From Dipteris shenzhenensis (lineage: Eukaryota > Polypodiophyta > Polypodiopsida > Gleicheniales): a DNA stretch of 64,000 nucleotides. The stretch lies in the NCBI GenBank assembly GCA_047967505.1, contig CM106541.1; one strand, given 5' to 3'. Under the pieces are notes generated by a model. The model saw nothing but the letters and a program-made list of their open reading frames with translations, made no database searches and was not told the DNA's origin. This document shows, in pieces, positions 11,394-22,215 of the stretch. Position 1 is the first letter of the stretch. The number at the start of each line of letters is the position of its first letter. Both the position numbers and the translations under genes were made by a program.

Positions 11394-13286
11394 CTACTGA
11401 GGGGTAGACCTGCATGAGTACTTCCTTTGAATTCCCTGTTCTTTCAGATATTCACAAAATTCTTCTGAAAAGTACTCTCCCCCTCCATCAGATCTTAGCA
11501 CTTTAATATGCACACCTTTCTCTTTTTCAACCATGGCTTTAAAAGCCTTGAAATGGCTGAACACTTCACTTTTGTGCTTCATAAAATAAATCCACACCTT
11601 CCTAGTGTAGTCATCAATAAACGTCACATAATAATGACATCCACCAATAGAAGCAGCTTTGGTTGTCCAAACATCTGAATGGATCACTTCCAAAGGTCTT
11701 CTGCTCACCTTAGCATTTTTGGGAAATGCATGTCTGGCCTGCTTACCCATTTCGCATGCTTCACATACCTTTTGCATTCCCTCAACTCTGAATTTAGGCA
11801 AACCTGCAACAATGTTTTTCGTTTGCATAGATTTCAGCCTTTGTATATTCACGTGCCCAATGCGCTTGTGCCATATCTCAATATCTGCAATGACACCTCT
11901 CCCATGCGCAAACATAGCAGCTTTCACCTCAGGCATATCGACATCCAAGGTGAACATTCTGCCATTTTTGTTACCTTTCGCAACCAAGCGGCACTTATTT
12001 TTCAAGTCTTCAACAAAACATCCATCAGGATTAAATCTAACCTGCAGACCTTGCTCAACCATCTGGCCAATTGAAACCAGGTTCTTAGTGATTTTTGGAA
12101 CATGAAGTACATCTGCCAAGTACTTCGTTTTGCCATCCTGCATAGCCAATGGCACTTTACCAACCTGCGTAATTGGGTGCGCAGCATCATCACCTGTTTC
12201 AACATAACCTGGCTTATCCAAATTTCTAACATCATGAAACCACTCACCATGACTGGTCATGTGGTTAGAGGCACCTGAATCAACATACCAAACATCATTG
12301 CAAGCTGCAGCATCTCCTGACATGGAGTTAACCATATGCTGCATCACAAAAAGGTGCTCATTTCTGTCGTCACCATGCCCACTTGATGATGCATAGTTGC
12401 TTTGCTGCAACTTCCCACTTTTGATGTCATTCTGCTTTTTATAGCATGTATTCTCCTTGTGTCCAGGCTTTCCACAATAATAGCATTCTGTGTTGCTATT
12501 TACTTGCTGGTTCCTTTGCCATGAACCACGGCCTCTTTGGCTCCCCCTGCCTCTAGAACTACCACGTCCTCCTCCATAGGACTGGTTTTCCTGTTGTTGC
12601 TGTTGGTTCTGATTTCCTGCACGGCCACCAAAACGGCCTCTTCCTCTACCTGTATTCGAGTAGAAAGCAGTCTCTTGAGAAGTTGAGGTGGCTGAACCAC
12701 CATTCCTTTGCTCTTCACTTAGCAAGAGAGCAATAAGTTCCTGAAAATCAGGAAATGTTTCACGGACTCCAATGGATGTCCGAAACTGTGCATAATCTTT
12801 CCCAAGACCATTCAAGGTCACGGACACTAAGTCCTCATCATCAACAGGTGGTCCAATGGAGGCAAGAGAATCTGCAAGGCCTTTCACCTTCAAGGAATAC
12901 TCATTTATATTCAGATTTTTCCTTTGCACATTGTGCAACTCCTGCTTTAGCTGCATCTTTCGTGCTTTGGTATTTGTGCTATACAGCTTCACCAATGTAT
13001 CCCATGCCTCCTTAGGCGTCTCTACATCCTGTATATGCACAATCATAGAATCTGAAATGCTAACAGACAGCCAATACAGGCATTTTCTGGCTTTTTCATG
13101 CCATTCTTTAAAGGCCTTCAATTCAGCAGGAGTGGGAGCGGCACCCAAAACTGGTTCTGCAGTTTCACCACTGATGTAATCCCAAACTCCCTTTCCCATA
13201 AGGAAGTTTGTCATCCTGAACTTCCATGCTTGGAAGTTGTTCTTGTCAAGCTTCTCACTGACAATGGTAGACAGATTCTCAGACAT
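11394..13286 (-). CDS. Copia-1 gag-protease-integrase segment
   Basis: Uninterrupted frame. I start it at the ATG at 13284-13286 (MSENLSTIVSEKLDKNNFQ), although the frame is open for 80 codons upstream, because this matches the start of Copia gag. Gag (UBN2-like) spans the first 200 residues, then an RG/Q-rich stretch and a CCHC knuckle CYYCGKPGHKENTC. Protease has VWYVDSGASNHM with intact DSGA. The integrase zinc finger is HKRIGHVN...CEACEMGK. The integrase core has D in EVIHSDVWTT and D in VLRSDGGGEY. The frame stops at 11394 just before the third catalytic residue. Encapsidation, processing and integration would be its roles; as it stands it yields a truncated product. Confidence 0.92.
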   Translation of the reverse strand: MSENLSTIVSEKLDKNNFQAWKFRMTNFLMGKGVWDYISGETAEPVLGAAPTPAELKAFKEWHEKARKCLYWLSVSISDSMIVHIQDVETPKEAWDTLVKLYSTNTKARKMQLKQELHNVQRKNLNINEYSLKVKGLADSLASIGPPVDDEDLVSVTLNGLGKDYAQFRTSIGVRETFPDFQELIALLLSEEQRNGGSATSTSQETAFYSNTGRGRGRFGGRAGNQNQQQQQENQSYGGGRGSSRGRGSQRGRGSWQRNQQVNSNTECYYCGKPGHKENTCYKKQNDIKSGKLQQSNYASSSGHGDDRNEHLFVMQHMVNSMSGDAAACNDVWYVDSGASNHMTSHGEWFHDVRNLDKPGYVETGDDAAHPITQVGKVPLAMQDGKTKYLADVLHVPKITKNLVSIGQMVEQGLQVRFNPDGCFVEDLKNKCRLVAKGNKNGRMFTLDVDMPEVKAAMFAHGRGVIADIEIWHKRIGHVNIQRLKSMQTKNIVAGLPKFRVEGMQKVCEACEMGKQARHAFPKNAKVSRRPLEVIHSDVWTTKAASIGGCHYYVTFIDDYTRKVWIYFMKHKSEVFSHFKAFKAMVEKEKGVHIKVLRSDGGGEYFSEEFCEYLKEQGIQRKYSCRSTPQ

Positions 13287-13810
13287 TTTACAAATCACGA
13301 ATTGCAACAGCAACCTGTAACACAGCAAATGCCTCACAAGGGCAAATAGCAAAACTTCTGCAAAAAGCCTCACAGGGGCAGATCTGCAACACTGACGAAA
13401 GTGGTATTTCACCACATAGTCACTTCCTAGTGACAATTTTGCATCAACAGGCAACAGGCATGAATCTGCATCTCCCAATATCTCTGCACACAGGCATACG
13501 ATGCAATTTCTGTGGCATCTTTCCACCGACTAGCCGCGCCAGCGAAAAACAGGGTTTTTTTCTGAGTGCCTGCGAAGAACTTCCGCCTTCAAAACGGGCC
13601 CCGAAACGGCCTCAAATCAAAAAAATAAAGTCACTATGCTCTCGCCACACCGCGAAGGGCCTCTCAATATGAAACAATGCACTCCTGCACTTCTGGCTGT
13701 GCTACCTGCAGAGATTTGCTCCCAAACTCGAAATAGGAAAGCAACACTGGTCCTCTTACCAGGACACCACAAACTTGGCTTGCTTTCTTGAGCTCCTTAC
13801 CACGAACAAG

Positions 13811-13822
13811 GCTCTGATACCA
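13811..13822 (-). other. Copia-1 primer-binding site (initiator tRNA-Met type)
   Basis: Minus-strand TGGTATCAGAGC directly adjoins the 5' LTR, the common plant Copia PBS. Between it and gag (13287-13810) is an untranslated leader. Confidence 0.92.
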
Positions 13823-14120
13823 TGTAAAGAATGAGGGAGAGAGATAGGAGACTCAAGTTCAGCTTTCTTCACAACACACAAAAGAGAGAGGACACAAGGT
13901 TGGAGGGTGAAGCCTTTCTTCACTTTTGCACACAACAACAATACAATAGAAGAGGGAAATACCCTATATGTCAAACCCTAGAATACGTGGTTCATATGTG
14001 AACCCAAACCAAAAACATACGTGGTAGTCTAACTACACCACGAGTACAACTAACATAGGCGGTGACATAAATGATAGTCATCCAGGAGATGTATCGGGGG
14101 TAGAGCTTGATATCTCAATA
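13823..14120 (-). repeat. Copia-1 5' LTR
   Basis: 298 bp, same as the 3' LTR apart from the terminal CAATA in place of CAACA. In element orientation the terminal TG has become TA. Confidence 0.92.
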
Positions 14121-14125
14121 GGTAG
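14121..14125. repeat. Right target-site duplication of Copia-1 (GGTAG)
   Basis: Exact copy of 8682-8686. The LINE frame continues directly after it. Confidence 0.85.
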
Positions 14126-15200
14126 AGGTGGGTGTGCAATTGGAATATTGTCACATTATTCCCAAAGCGTCCTAGATGTTGTTGACACTGACAATAGATG
14201 GATCTTGTTGAAATGCCTACTCAAGGGAATTATGTTCTCGTTAGTGTCATTTTATGCACCTACTAGCTATCGCGAGAGGTGTATTATGTGGTAGTGCTTA
14301 TCCAATCTAGGAGATGATGTTGTGCTGATAGGAGACTTTAACATGGTTGAAAGAAGTGCTAACAGATGGCTGGGTATAGGTAACACCTTAAGAGGATCTG
14401 AGCTTCCGGCTTGGAGCGACCTCAAATATTCTCTTCATTTGGTGGACACGATTGGCTCAGGAAACTTCACTTGGTCTAATAGGTAGATTGGGGATACAAG
14501 GAGAGAGGCATGACTAGACAGAGCCTATCTTTCTCAAGCTCTCCTCCAAGACATGTCTAGTTTAAAAATTACAATCTATTCCACTTTTGCAATCTTTGAT
14601 CACAAACTATTGTTTCTTCAGTGTGACTTTGGATGAGGTACAAGATCTTCATCCTGGTTTAAGGCTGACCCCAACATTTTCCACCTAGGTACTATTCAAG
14701 CCAAAGTGAAGGAGCTATGGACTCATGGATGAGTCAATGGCTAAGTTTTGGTTTCGAAATGTCCTTAAAACACAAGAAGTTCTCAAGCAGGCTAGAAAGC
14801 TCAGAGACAAAGTCTGACGGTAGAGAATTGAGGGTGTCCAGAAGACGTTCGATACTGTTGAAGCCTAAGCATGTAACAGAGATACCCAAGCATAGATCGA
14901 TCTTTGCCTTGCCAAGAGTGAACTAGCCAGACTAGAAAGCATAAGATATTCCTCGGACAGATTATATATAAGAAGATGCTAGACAGGTAAACTTCATAGG
15001 CTAACCAAAGAAACTTTCAAGATTACTCACAGGAAGAGAGCTTTAGAAGAAATTCCACTCCTTGAAGTCAGCACAAATAGTTGGGTGCAATCGTACACTG
15101 AAAATAGAGACTTCATTTGTGATCACTTTAAGAACCTGTTATCAAGAACTATGCATTCAGGAAAAGGTGGTATAGCACCTATTTGTGCTCACAAACCTTG
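14121..15200 (+). pseudogene. LINE ORF2, endonuclease continuation (3' piece)
   Basis: Continues the interrupted gene: GRGGCAIGILSHYSQSV, then VSFYAPTSYRER, then DDVVLIGDFNMVE (endonuclease GDFN motif), GNFTWSNR and FDHKLL (the terminal D-H pair). It runs on into the linker before RT (FHRLTKE-like, then SWVQSYTENRDFICDHFKNL). Many in-frame stops, several explainable as CAG to TAG or CGA to TGA. The RT domain is missing because recognisable LINE sequence ends near 15200, just before element E1. Confidence 0.75.
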
Positions 15201-16210
15201 TATAAAAAGTCTAAAATTCTCAAAGAACACCAAACTTTATTACAAAAATTTTGGACTAAAAAAGGAGCCCTTTGGAGAATTACTTAAATATTAGAGGCTT
15301 GGATAAGGGAATATGGTATCCATGAAGGAATTATGGACTTCTCTATAACAGAGGCTCCCCAAATCTAGGGGAAATTTTAGTTTTTTTTCAAAATACCCCA
15401 AAGAACATCATTGGTGGTTCACAATAAAAAATTATCTTTGACAGCTGCCCTAACCATGTTAGGCCTCCTTGTTTTCCTCCCAAGGCAAACTATCCCCTAG
15501 CTAAAACTATGCTCACGTTTTCCATTTGGTTCAACCATTTGGCCCAAACTTTGACTTCCTAACCAACTCTCCCCCTATTCTCTCTCTTCCAAAACATTTC
15601 AAACATTCATTCCCGCCACTATCTAGTAGTTGGTTTCAAAATATATTCTTTCTACTTTTGCTTAGTCATTCTCTCTCCTCTTTGCTCACATTTTTCTTCC
15701 ACATTCAAAAATCTCTCAAAGAAACTTGTGTCAAAGCTCTGTTCATCCCTCTTCTCTTCCATTCATTCTCTACTTATTTCACTCTCTCTTAGAAACCAAA
15801 GTTGCCGCCTAAATCTGCTTGAAAGGAGTGAGAAAAATGGGCGTTCTCTCATTTTCGGTTCTTTCCTCACCTTTTTGGAGTACAGAGAGTCACCTCCTAA
15901 AGTTGCGACCTGAATCTTCTTGGAAGGAGTGAGAAAAGTGGGTGTTCTATCAGTTTCGGCTCTTTCTCTACCTTTTTGGAGTACATAGAGTCAACTCCAG
16001 AAGAAGGAACACATACTTTCCTGGTAATGAAGTGATTTCATCTTGAAAGTTTTGTTTGTATTAAGTAGATATGTTTTTGCATCACACTTTGTCTATATGT
16101 TTGTTACAAGAGATAGGGAAGAGGGAGAGATTGAGGTAGATGATACATAAAACTACAAGATGATTTTTGACATTTTTTCTTCACTGGTATAGGAGGGATA
16201 GATAGATGAA

Positions 16211-16215
<5 letters not shown>

Positions 16216-16254
<39 letters not shown>

Positions 16255-16860
16255 TTCGAATTGCTATGTTATTTTATATTTGAGGGGATGAGTGAGGGAG
16301 AGAGAGACATAAAATAGTCATTTTTCTCTTCATTAGTATAGGAGGGATAGATATAGGAAGGGAAAGAGAGAGAGAGAGAGAGAGATTATATTTGAAACTA
16401 CTATGTTTTTTTATCTGTTTGAGGGGATGAGTGAGGGAAAGAGGTAGAAAATAGTCGTTTTCTTATTTGCTAGTATAGGAGGGGTAGATAGAGGAAGGGA
16501 AAAGAGAGGCAGAGATTATATTTTGAACTGCTATGTTTTCTTTTGTTGAGGGGATGATTGAGGAAGAGAGACAAAGATTGTATTTCAAACTGCTAGGTTT
16601 TAGAAGTATTTGAGAAAGAAGGAAGAAAAAGAGATCCTAATCAAAGAGTTTTGGGAGGGAGAGAGAGAGTGATATGATATTGATAATGTTTTCTTTGTTT
16701 GTGGAGAAACATAGCAGGAAGAGAGCATATTGTAACTAAGTATTTCAAAAAAATTTGATTTTTGTTTGTGTGAGGGGTACCTTGGAAGACAGACTGAGAG
16801 AGAGAAGTATTCTATGTTTTTTTAATATTTTGCTTGTTTTAGTGAGAGGTTTAGTTAAAG

Positions 16861-16893
<33 letters not shown>
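16216..16893 (+). repeat. Cluster of (GA)n microsatellites in E1 left arm
   Basis: Runs of GA at about 16216-16250, 16370-16386 and 16861-16893, each following a similar AGGGATAGATA...AAGGGAAAGAG sentence at about 16190, 16340 and 16470. This indicates a roughly 150-bp degenerate tandem duplication. E2 has CA/GA runs at the matching place. Confidence 0.7.
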
Positions 16894-16897
<4 letters not shown>

Positions 16898-17609
16898 TAG
16901 AAGACATAAATTTGGAGGGTCTTTGGAAGTAGAAAGAGATAATTTTAATCATATGGTACAAGGGCAGAAACTATGGAAGTAGAAAATGATAGATATAGAA
17001 GTGGTTTACAATCTATTATAGTGAAGAATGTTAAGGATGAGCATGGGGAATGGATTCCTTAGCTCTACAAGAAATATTCTTGGATCACAATGCAACCCAC
17101 TAATCGTGGGTGCTACAAAGTGGGTCAGAAGGATGCAATGGACATCTCCAAACATGGAAGGGAAGGATCTTAGATTTTGAAATTTCTCCTTGCAATAACA
17201 TAGGTATATATTCAGCATGTCTTTACCCATGCAAGCATATATGTGCATCCGAATGTAGGACTTTCATATCATAGGCCCAATTGTAAGTTTTGTAAAGTGT
17301 ACTAGTATTTCATTTGCTTTTTAGAGTATTTGAATTTATTTGGGGACATTGACACTACTGTCTTATGCCTTGTATTTGTTTTACAGACTTATATCCATCT
17401 ACTTACAAAAAGTGGGAGCCTGCAGCATGTGTAACTGGGGTGTTGCATGTCCTCCATGTTGAGATCGGGGGAGTCTTCATAGTATGAAGGTCGCACACCA
17501 TCAGAATTAAAAAAGGACGGGATCTTCTTCTATGACTCAATTTTCATTGTACGAGATGAAGAAGGATAGTATGGTCGAGTAGAATCTCTTCCCTTGCCCT
17601 CTTCCAAGA

Positions 17610-18123
17610 ATGGAGATAAGTGAATCATATAGAAATAGAATGTTTAATGATGTGAGAAATGCTATGAAGCCAACTACTAGTGGAATAAATGCTAGGTTGA
17701 GCTGGTTTCTTCCATTTCCATGCTTTGTTGATTTCTTTGCAAGTTGTAGGCAATTAAGGAAAACAAAGATTACTTACACTTGCAAGAGCTTAGAAATGGA
17801 CTGGCTATTTGAGCTATTTAACAATGGATGGACAACAAGAACATGTCATGCCGACGATTTAGTACAATGTCGATTGAACACTTCAGATGTGACATTTTGG
17901 TGAGCAAATCTTACAATTCTTGTTTGTATAAAAAATGATTAGGATACTATGTATTAATAGATCCCAAATTTTGCACAGGTATTTCATTGGAAGGCAAAAT
18001 CTCTCCATGACTCTGACATATAGAAGGTTTAGATGGAAGAACCTTCAATGGGAAGCAATGGATGATGATCTGCATGATGGGACTCACGATCCTATTGTCG
18101 AGGTATCGGCAAGGACATCCTGA
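17610..18123 (+). pseudogene. Two-exon open frame of unknown function in E1
   Basis: Frame 17610-17899 (MEISESYRNRMFND..., CHADDLVQCRLNTSD, VTF) joins in phase to 17979-18123 (YFIGRQNLSMTLTYRRF...) if a 79-bp intron is removed. The donor is G|GTGAGC at 17900, a TATTAAT branch-like box lies at 17952, and the acceptor TTTTGCACAG ends at 17978. Upstream at 17390-17600 other protein-like frames (GIFFYDSIFIVRDEEG) suggest more exons, but with stops. Opposite strand to, and convergent with, the transposase-like gene. I recognise no family; the splice-consistent join is what supports it. Confidence 0.4.
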
Positions 18124-18588
18124 TCTAATGTTGGAATTGGAAGAGGAGTGGACCATGCGATTTATCAGGGAAGAATTGTAGTTGGCAACAACAAGCCCTC
18201 CCTAAGACTATTATTTTAGACTTGATAATCACAAAGTTAGATATAGGGATGAGACAAGTATCCTTTGTAAGAATTGTTGCTCCCCCCATACTTTAGAGAT
18301 AGTAGAGACATGATGATATCTAGTTTCTTGGATTCTTAGTGCTTCAACAATGCACTTGGCAATGAGGCATTGTTACATGTATGAATAGAAATCATACATA
18401 ATACAAAGTGTTGTTTCATTTATTGCTAAGATTTTTAAAATTAAGTATGCACCTCTAGATTGATGGCTCTCTATGGTCTAAGAATGATAAACCCATAAAT
18501 ATTTGTAATTTTAAATTTGTGTGGGCATTTGTATATCTGTATTGTGCAAGATAGAGAGTGTGTGAGAGAGATAGATAGCAATTAGAGC

Positions 18589-18590
<2 letters not shown>

Positions 18591-18645
<55 letters not shown>

Positions 18646-18704
18646 AGAGTACAATAAGTGACACAAATAATGCACCTGGCCATGAGATAGAGTTAGATGT
18701 ATGA

Positions 18705-18774
<70 letters not shown>

Positions 18775-18776
18775 TG
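18591..18776 (+). repeat. (GA)n, (AT)n-(GA)n compound microsatellites
   Basis: (GA)25-like run at 18591-18641, then (AT)n at 18706-18730 running straight into (GA)n to 18776. The second array begins just after the HLASD codons of the transposase-like gene and so interrupts it. Confidence 0.85.
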
Positions 18777-18779
18777 AGA

Positions 18780-20375
18780 TCAGAAGCTAGATGCCATTCT
18801 ACATGGTAGGATCCATAGCTCTCAACTTCAAGTAGCTCACCATTGTTATGAACTTTGATCACACTTGGGATATCGGTTTGGTAAAAAAACCAATTCAAAT
18901 TTGAATGTCTCTTTCGGCACCTCCAAAAAAAACTCACATGTTATTTCAAAATATTCTAAGTCTTTTTTCATTATTGCATTAAAATACAAATTTCCATCAT
19001 ACCTCAAATGTAGCCAACCACCAAATCTCTTGTTATGATTGCACACTGAACTATCTTGCATCATCAAGCTCAAGTTCAAGGTTCAGTATTCCATTCGTCA
19101 TTGTCAAACTAACTCTTTTCAATTTTTGACCTTTGACCACCTCACTTTCATCAAGCTTTAGTACAATCTTCAGAGTACCATTGCATTCCTCCATAGGCAT
19201 ATCATAAAACTTCACCATGGCTTGCAAAGCTCTTCAAACATCCATCACAAAGTTATTATTGACTGTCAATTCCAATTCTTTAGTCTCTCCAGCCTTTGTT
19301 TTCAAAGTTACTGTACTACTTACATGTTGGGGCTCACTGACTAAATTAAGTACGCCCAAATTGAGTGCATGCCTGGCCTTCAACATCAATTAGTTTAGGA
19401 AGTGGGGCTTTAACTTTTTCTCCCATGAAAGGACATGTTGTTTTTAAGCTCTTAAATATGAGCCGATATGCCCTTGTACTTATCCTTGCAGTATCACAAA
19501 CTTCCTGTGCACTAGTTGCATTGAAATGCTCCACAACTTTGTTCATTGACTCACATGTTATCTCTAATTTTAGACTTTTGAATTTTCGATGTTGTACAAC
19601 AGACTTCAACATTTTTTTTGTAAACACTTCACCCATAGCACCATAGTGTTCATCATGGATAGACATGAGTTCTGAAACACTCCTACAAGCTCTCACTTGA
19701 CGCTTCCAGTGACCACTTTTCTTGGATATTTCATCCATTGGATGCAATTTCCTTTTATGTAGTCTTGGACCCATTGGAGTATCCTTCATGAATGATAATG
19801 TTTTTTCTAACTTCTTGATCTCATCCTTCAGAGCTGTGTTTTGCATCTGTAAGTGAATTGCATTTATAGTGCTCTCTCCCAATTGAGCATCTAATGTTTG
19901 AACCTTTATCTGTAATTCTTGATTTTTCTTCTCTATGCCATCATATGCAGACATTTGAACACTTGTAGATTGCATAGATGATACCAAATGTTGATTCCAA
20001 GCCTCCAACATTGCAATCCTTTTGTCTCTTTCATTAAGCAAAGTTTGATATTGGTTGTGATGGGTACTTGCTCCATGACCAATCAACCTTCGACAATATC
20101 CTAACAAACCATTCTCACCCTTACATAGGAACTTTATTAAGTTGGTCAATCCATGGAATTGAGGAGTCTGACAAGTTTGTGGATCTACTAGATATATTTT
20201 CCCTTCTAACCACAAATCCATATGTGCTTTTCCTTGATTTTGAAGATCTACTAAATCACTTTCAATTGCTAAGGAAGATTCATTCCTCTTTAAAAATGGT
20301 GCATTCTCTGCATCTGTTTGAAAATGGATATCCACCTTTTTTTAACTATGAGCGGCTTGCATGATTTCATGCACT
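18780..20375 (-). pseudogene. Transposase-like protein of E1 (coiled coil + D...D pattern)
   Basis: Main frame 20335-19346 opens VDIHFQTDAENAPFLKR, followed by a conserved block (HMDLWLEGKIYLVDPQTCQ). About residues 95-200 form a long coiled coil (LLNERDKRIAMLEAW, QNTALKDEIKKLEKTL). A basic region and a helical domain follow (GAMGEVFTKKMLKSVVQ, VVEHFNATSAQEVCDTA). A 2-base deletion near 19365 shifts the frame; beyond it come TLKIVLKLDESEVVK, GGWLHLRYDGN and SYHVEWHLASDL. The D of KLDES and the D of HLASD resemble the first two acidic residues of an RNase H-fold DDE transposase; this is inference. At least one upstream stop, the shift and a microsatellite break it. The E2 copy confirms the frame. 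Confidence 0.5.
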
Positions 20376-20554
20376 TTTCATCTAATATAATATAACATTG
20401 ACATCAATAAATAATATACAAACATGACATGTTTCAGAAAAGTATCAAACCAAGCAAAAATGAAAACCCCAATTGCATGCAAAATCTAACGATTGAAATC
20501 TACAAATTCAAAAAAACATTTACTTATCATCAAACACTGTTAAACTATGTGAAT

Positions 20555-21345
20555 GAACAATACCTCACAGGGATCTTTGAAGAAAAAACGTGATCAAACT
20601 TATCCTCCTCAATGGTCCCTCTTATAATCCAGGATGCTTCCAAACAACTCCAAATCTATTTCTAACCATCTTCTGTAAAAAAAACTCAATAGTAAGAGTG
20701 TATCTTTTAAAACAAAAAAATCTTTCTTCCTCTTTAAATCATGTATTAAGAAAATCAAAACAAACTACAAATTAGCTGCTTCTTCAAAGTTGCATCATAA
20801 AATCTCATTATTTTCATTGTCTTGCATTGTTCTAAAGATTTTCTTACCTGAATCTCCATGCAAGTTGCTCTGATAAACCCTGATTTGAGTTGAAAACTAA
20901 AAACATTCTAAAAGTACATGAACGAATAGTACCTGATTCTTGGAGCAAGATTCTTTGAAAGAAAAATGTGATCAAACTTGTCCCTCCCAGTGGTTCCGAA
21001 TGTGTTCTAGGATTGATGAAGCGAATGGTTCTTGCTTCAAAACAAATTATATGCTCCCAAACATCTCGAATTCTATTTCAAGCAATATTTTGTAGAAAGC
21101 CATTGATAGTAAGAGGGAAAAAGACTCATTTATCATGGAATTTCTTACAAAACAAACAAAATTTTCAGTGTTTTCAAACCATGAAATAAAACAAAACAAC
21201 ACAGCTACACAAAATGAACTATGAACTAAGTGTCTCTTCAAAGTTACATCATTAACAAACAAATCTCGTCATAATCACTTTGTTGCATTGTTCCAAAGAT
21301 TATCTCACCTAAACCTACATACAAGCTGTCTGGATGGACCCCAAA
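20555..21345 (-). repeat. ~390-bp tandem duplication upstream of E1 gene
   Basis: 20555-20880 and 20937-21345 share TTTGAAGAAAAAACGTGATC-type starts, the CTATTTC...GTAGAAA core and the CTTCAAAGTTGCATCAT...CTAAAGATT end. E2 appears to have a single copy near 24500-24850. Confidence 0.6.
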
Positions 21346-22215
21346 CCTTCACAAATGGTTCAAAATCATGCAGCCTTAGAGATTGCAGCAGGGAAAGTAA
21401 CTAGTATTGAGAGATGGGCAAAAGAAAGATTGATTCTCATGCATCAGTGGCTACAATGCCTGAAAATCAATTTTCTTTGATCCTTTCTCAAAGAATCGCG
21501 TCCAGTAGCTCCTTCTAAGCTCCAAAAACCTTGCATCATTCATGGCTTGCTCAAAACATTGATTGCCTTGTCTTCCTAAATGGAATGATTTCAGATCGTG
21601 GGAGAATCTCAGATGAGAGAGGAAGTGGCGAGATTTGAAGGAGAAGCACCCAAAATAGAGAAAGAAGAAGGTAGGTCGAATCTCATTCAAAAATCTTGAA
21701 TGTTTTGAAAGAATGAGAGTGAAATGGGAGGGAAATACAGGTAGAGAAGAGAAGTGATGAGATTTTGGCATGAGAGTCTATCCCATGAGAGGGAGAATAG
21801 ACAAAGAAGCTTCCAGCAAGAAATTTGGAAAGAGGGCTGGAGCAAAGAAAAATTCAAAATGGTGCTCAAAAATGAGGGGGAAGCAAGAGAAATGAGAGAG
21901 AATGAAAGGAGTGTGGTAGTTGGATGGGAGGATTTGGTTTCAGGCCAAATGGTTCAAGTTTGGTTGAGAAACTAGGTTTCTCAGTTTGGTTATATTTTAA
22001 AAAACGTGATGGGGGAGTTGAAGTAGCAAGTGGGTGCTCCACCTCATTGTTTGGGCCATTGAATAAAGAAATAGAGAAGTCAGGCCATTTCTAATTGATA
22101 TTATATTTCCCCCCACTAGCCAATATTCTATTGGGTTTTATTCACCTTATTCTTCCATGTCACCATCCCAAGGGCCCCCTTACAGTACCCTTTTCGAGTC
22201 CAAATTTTTTGTAAT

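Larger units (their letters stand above)
8687..14120 (-). mobile_element. Ty1/Copia LTR retrotransposon 'Copia-1', 5434 bp
   Basis: Complete structure on the minus strand: two 298-bp LTRs (8687-8984 and 13823-14120), PBS at 13811-13822, polypurine tract at 8985-8999, gag-protease-integrase-RT-RNase H order (Copia order) and a 5-bp GGTAG target duplication. By eye the two LTRs differ only at the second-last base (CTCAACA against CTCAATA), implying recent insertion. It sits inside the LINE endonuclease gene. The coding region nevertheless has three stops and a frameshift, so it is probably non-autonomous. Confidence 0.95.
15239..22215 (-). mobile_element. Unassigned TIR-like element E1 (~6.98 kb)
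   Basis: Both ends carry an inverted ATTACAAAAAATTTGGACT-like terminus of about 30-40 bp (15239 rightward, 22215 leftward). The whole segment has an inverted counterpart, E2, at 23273-30159. The left arm (15239 to about 16900) matches the right arm of E2, and the right arm (about 20380-22215) matches its left arm. It encodes a minus-strand gene with possible transposase features (18780-20375) and a plus-strand two-exon frame. I could not find a target-site duplication, so exact borders are uncertain. Confidence 0.6.

Noticed and set aside
11659-13349. Plus-strand frames of 80-148 codons within Copia-1
   Set aside because: Antisense to the intact gag-protease-integrase frame.
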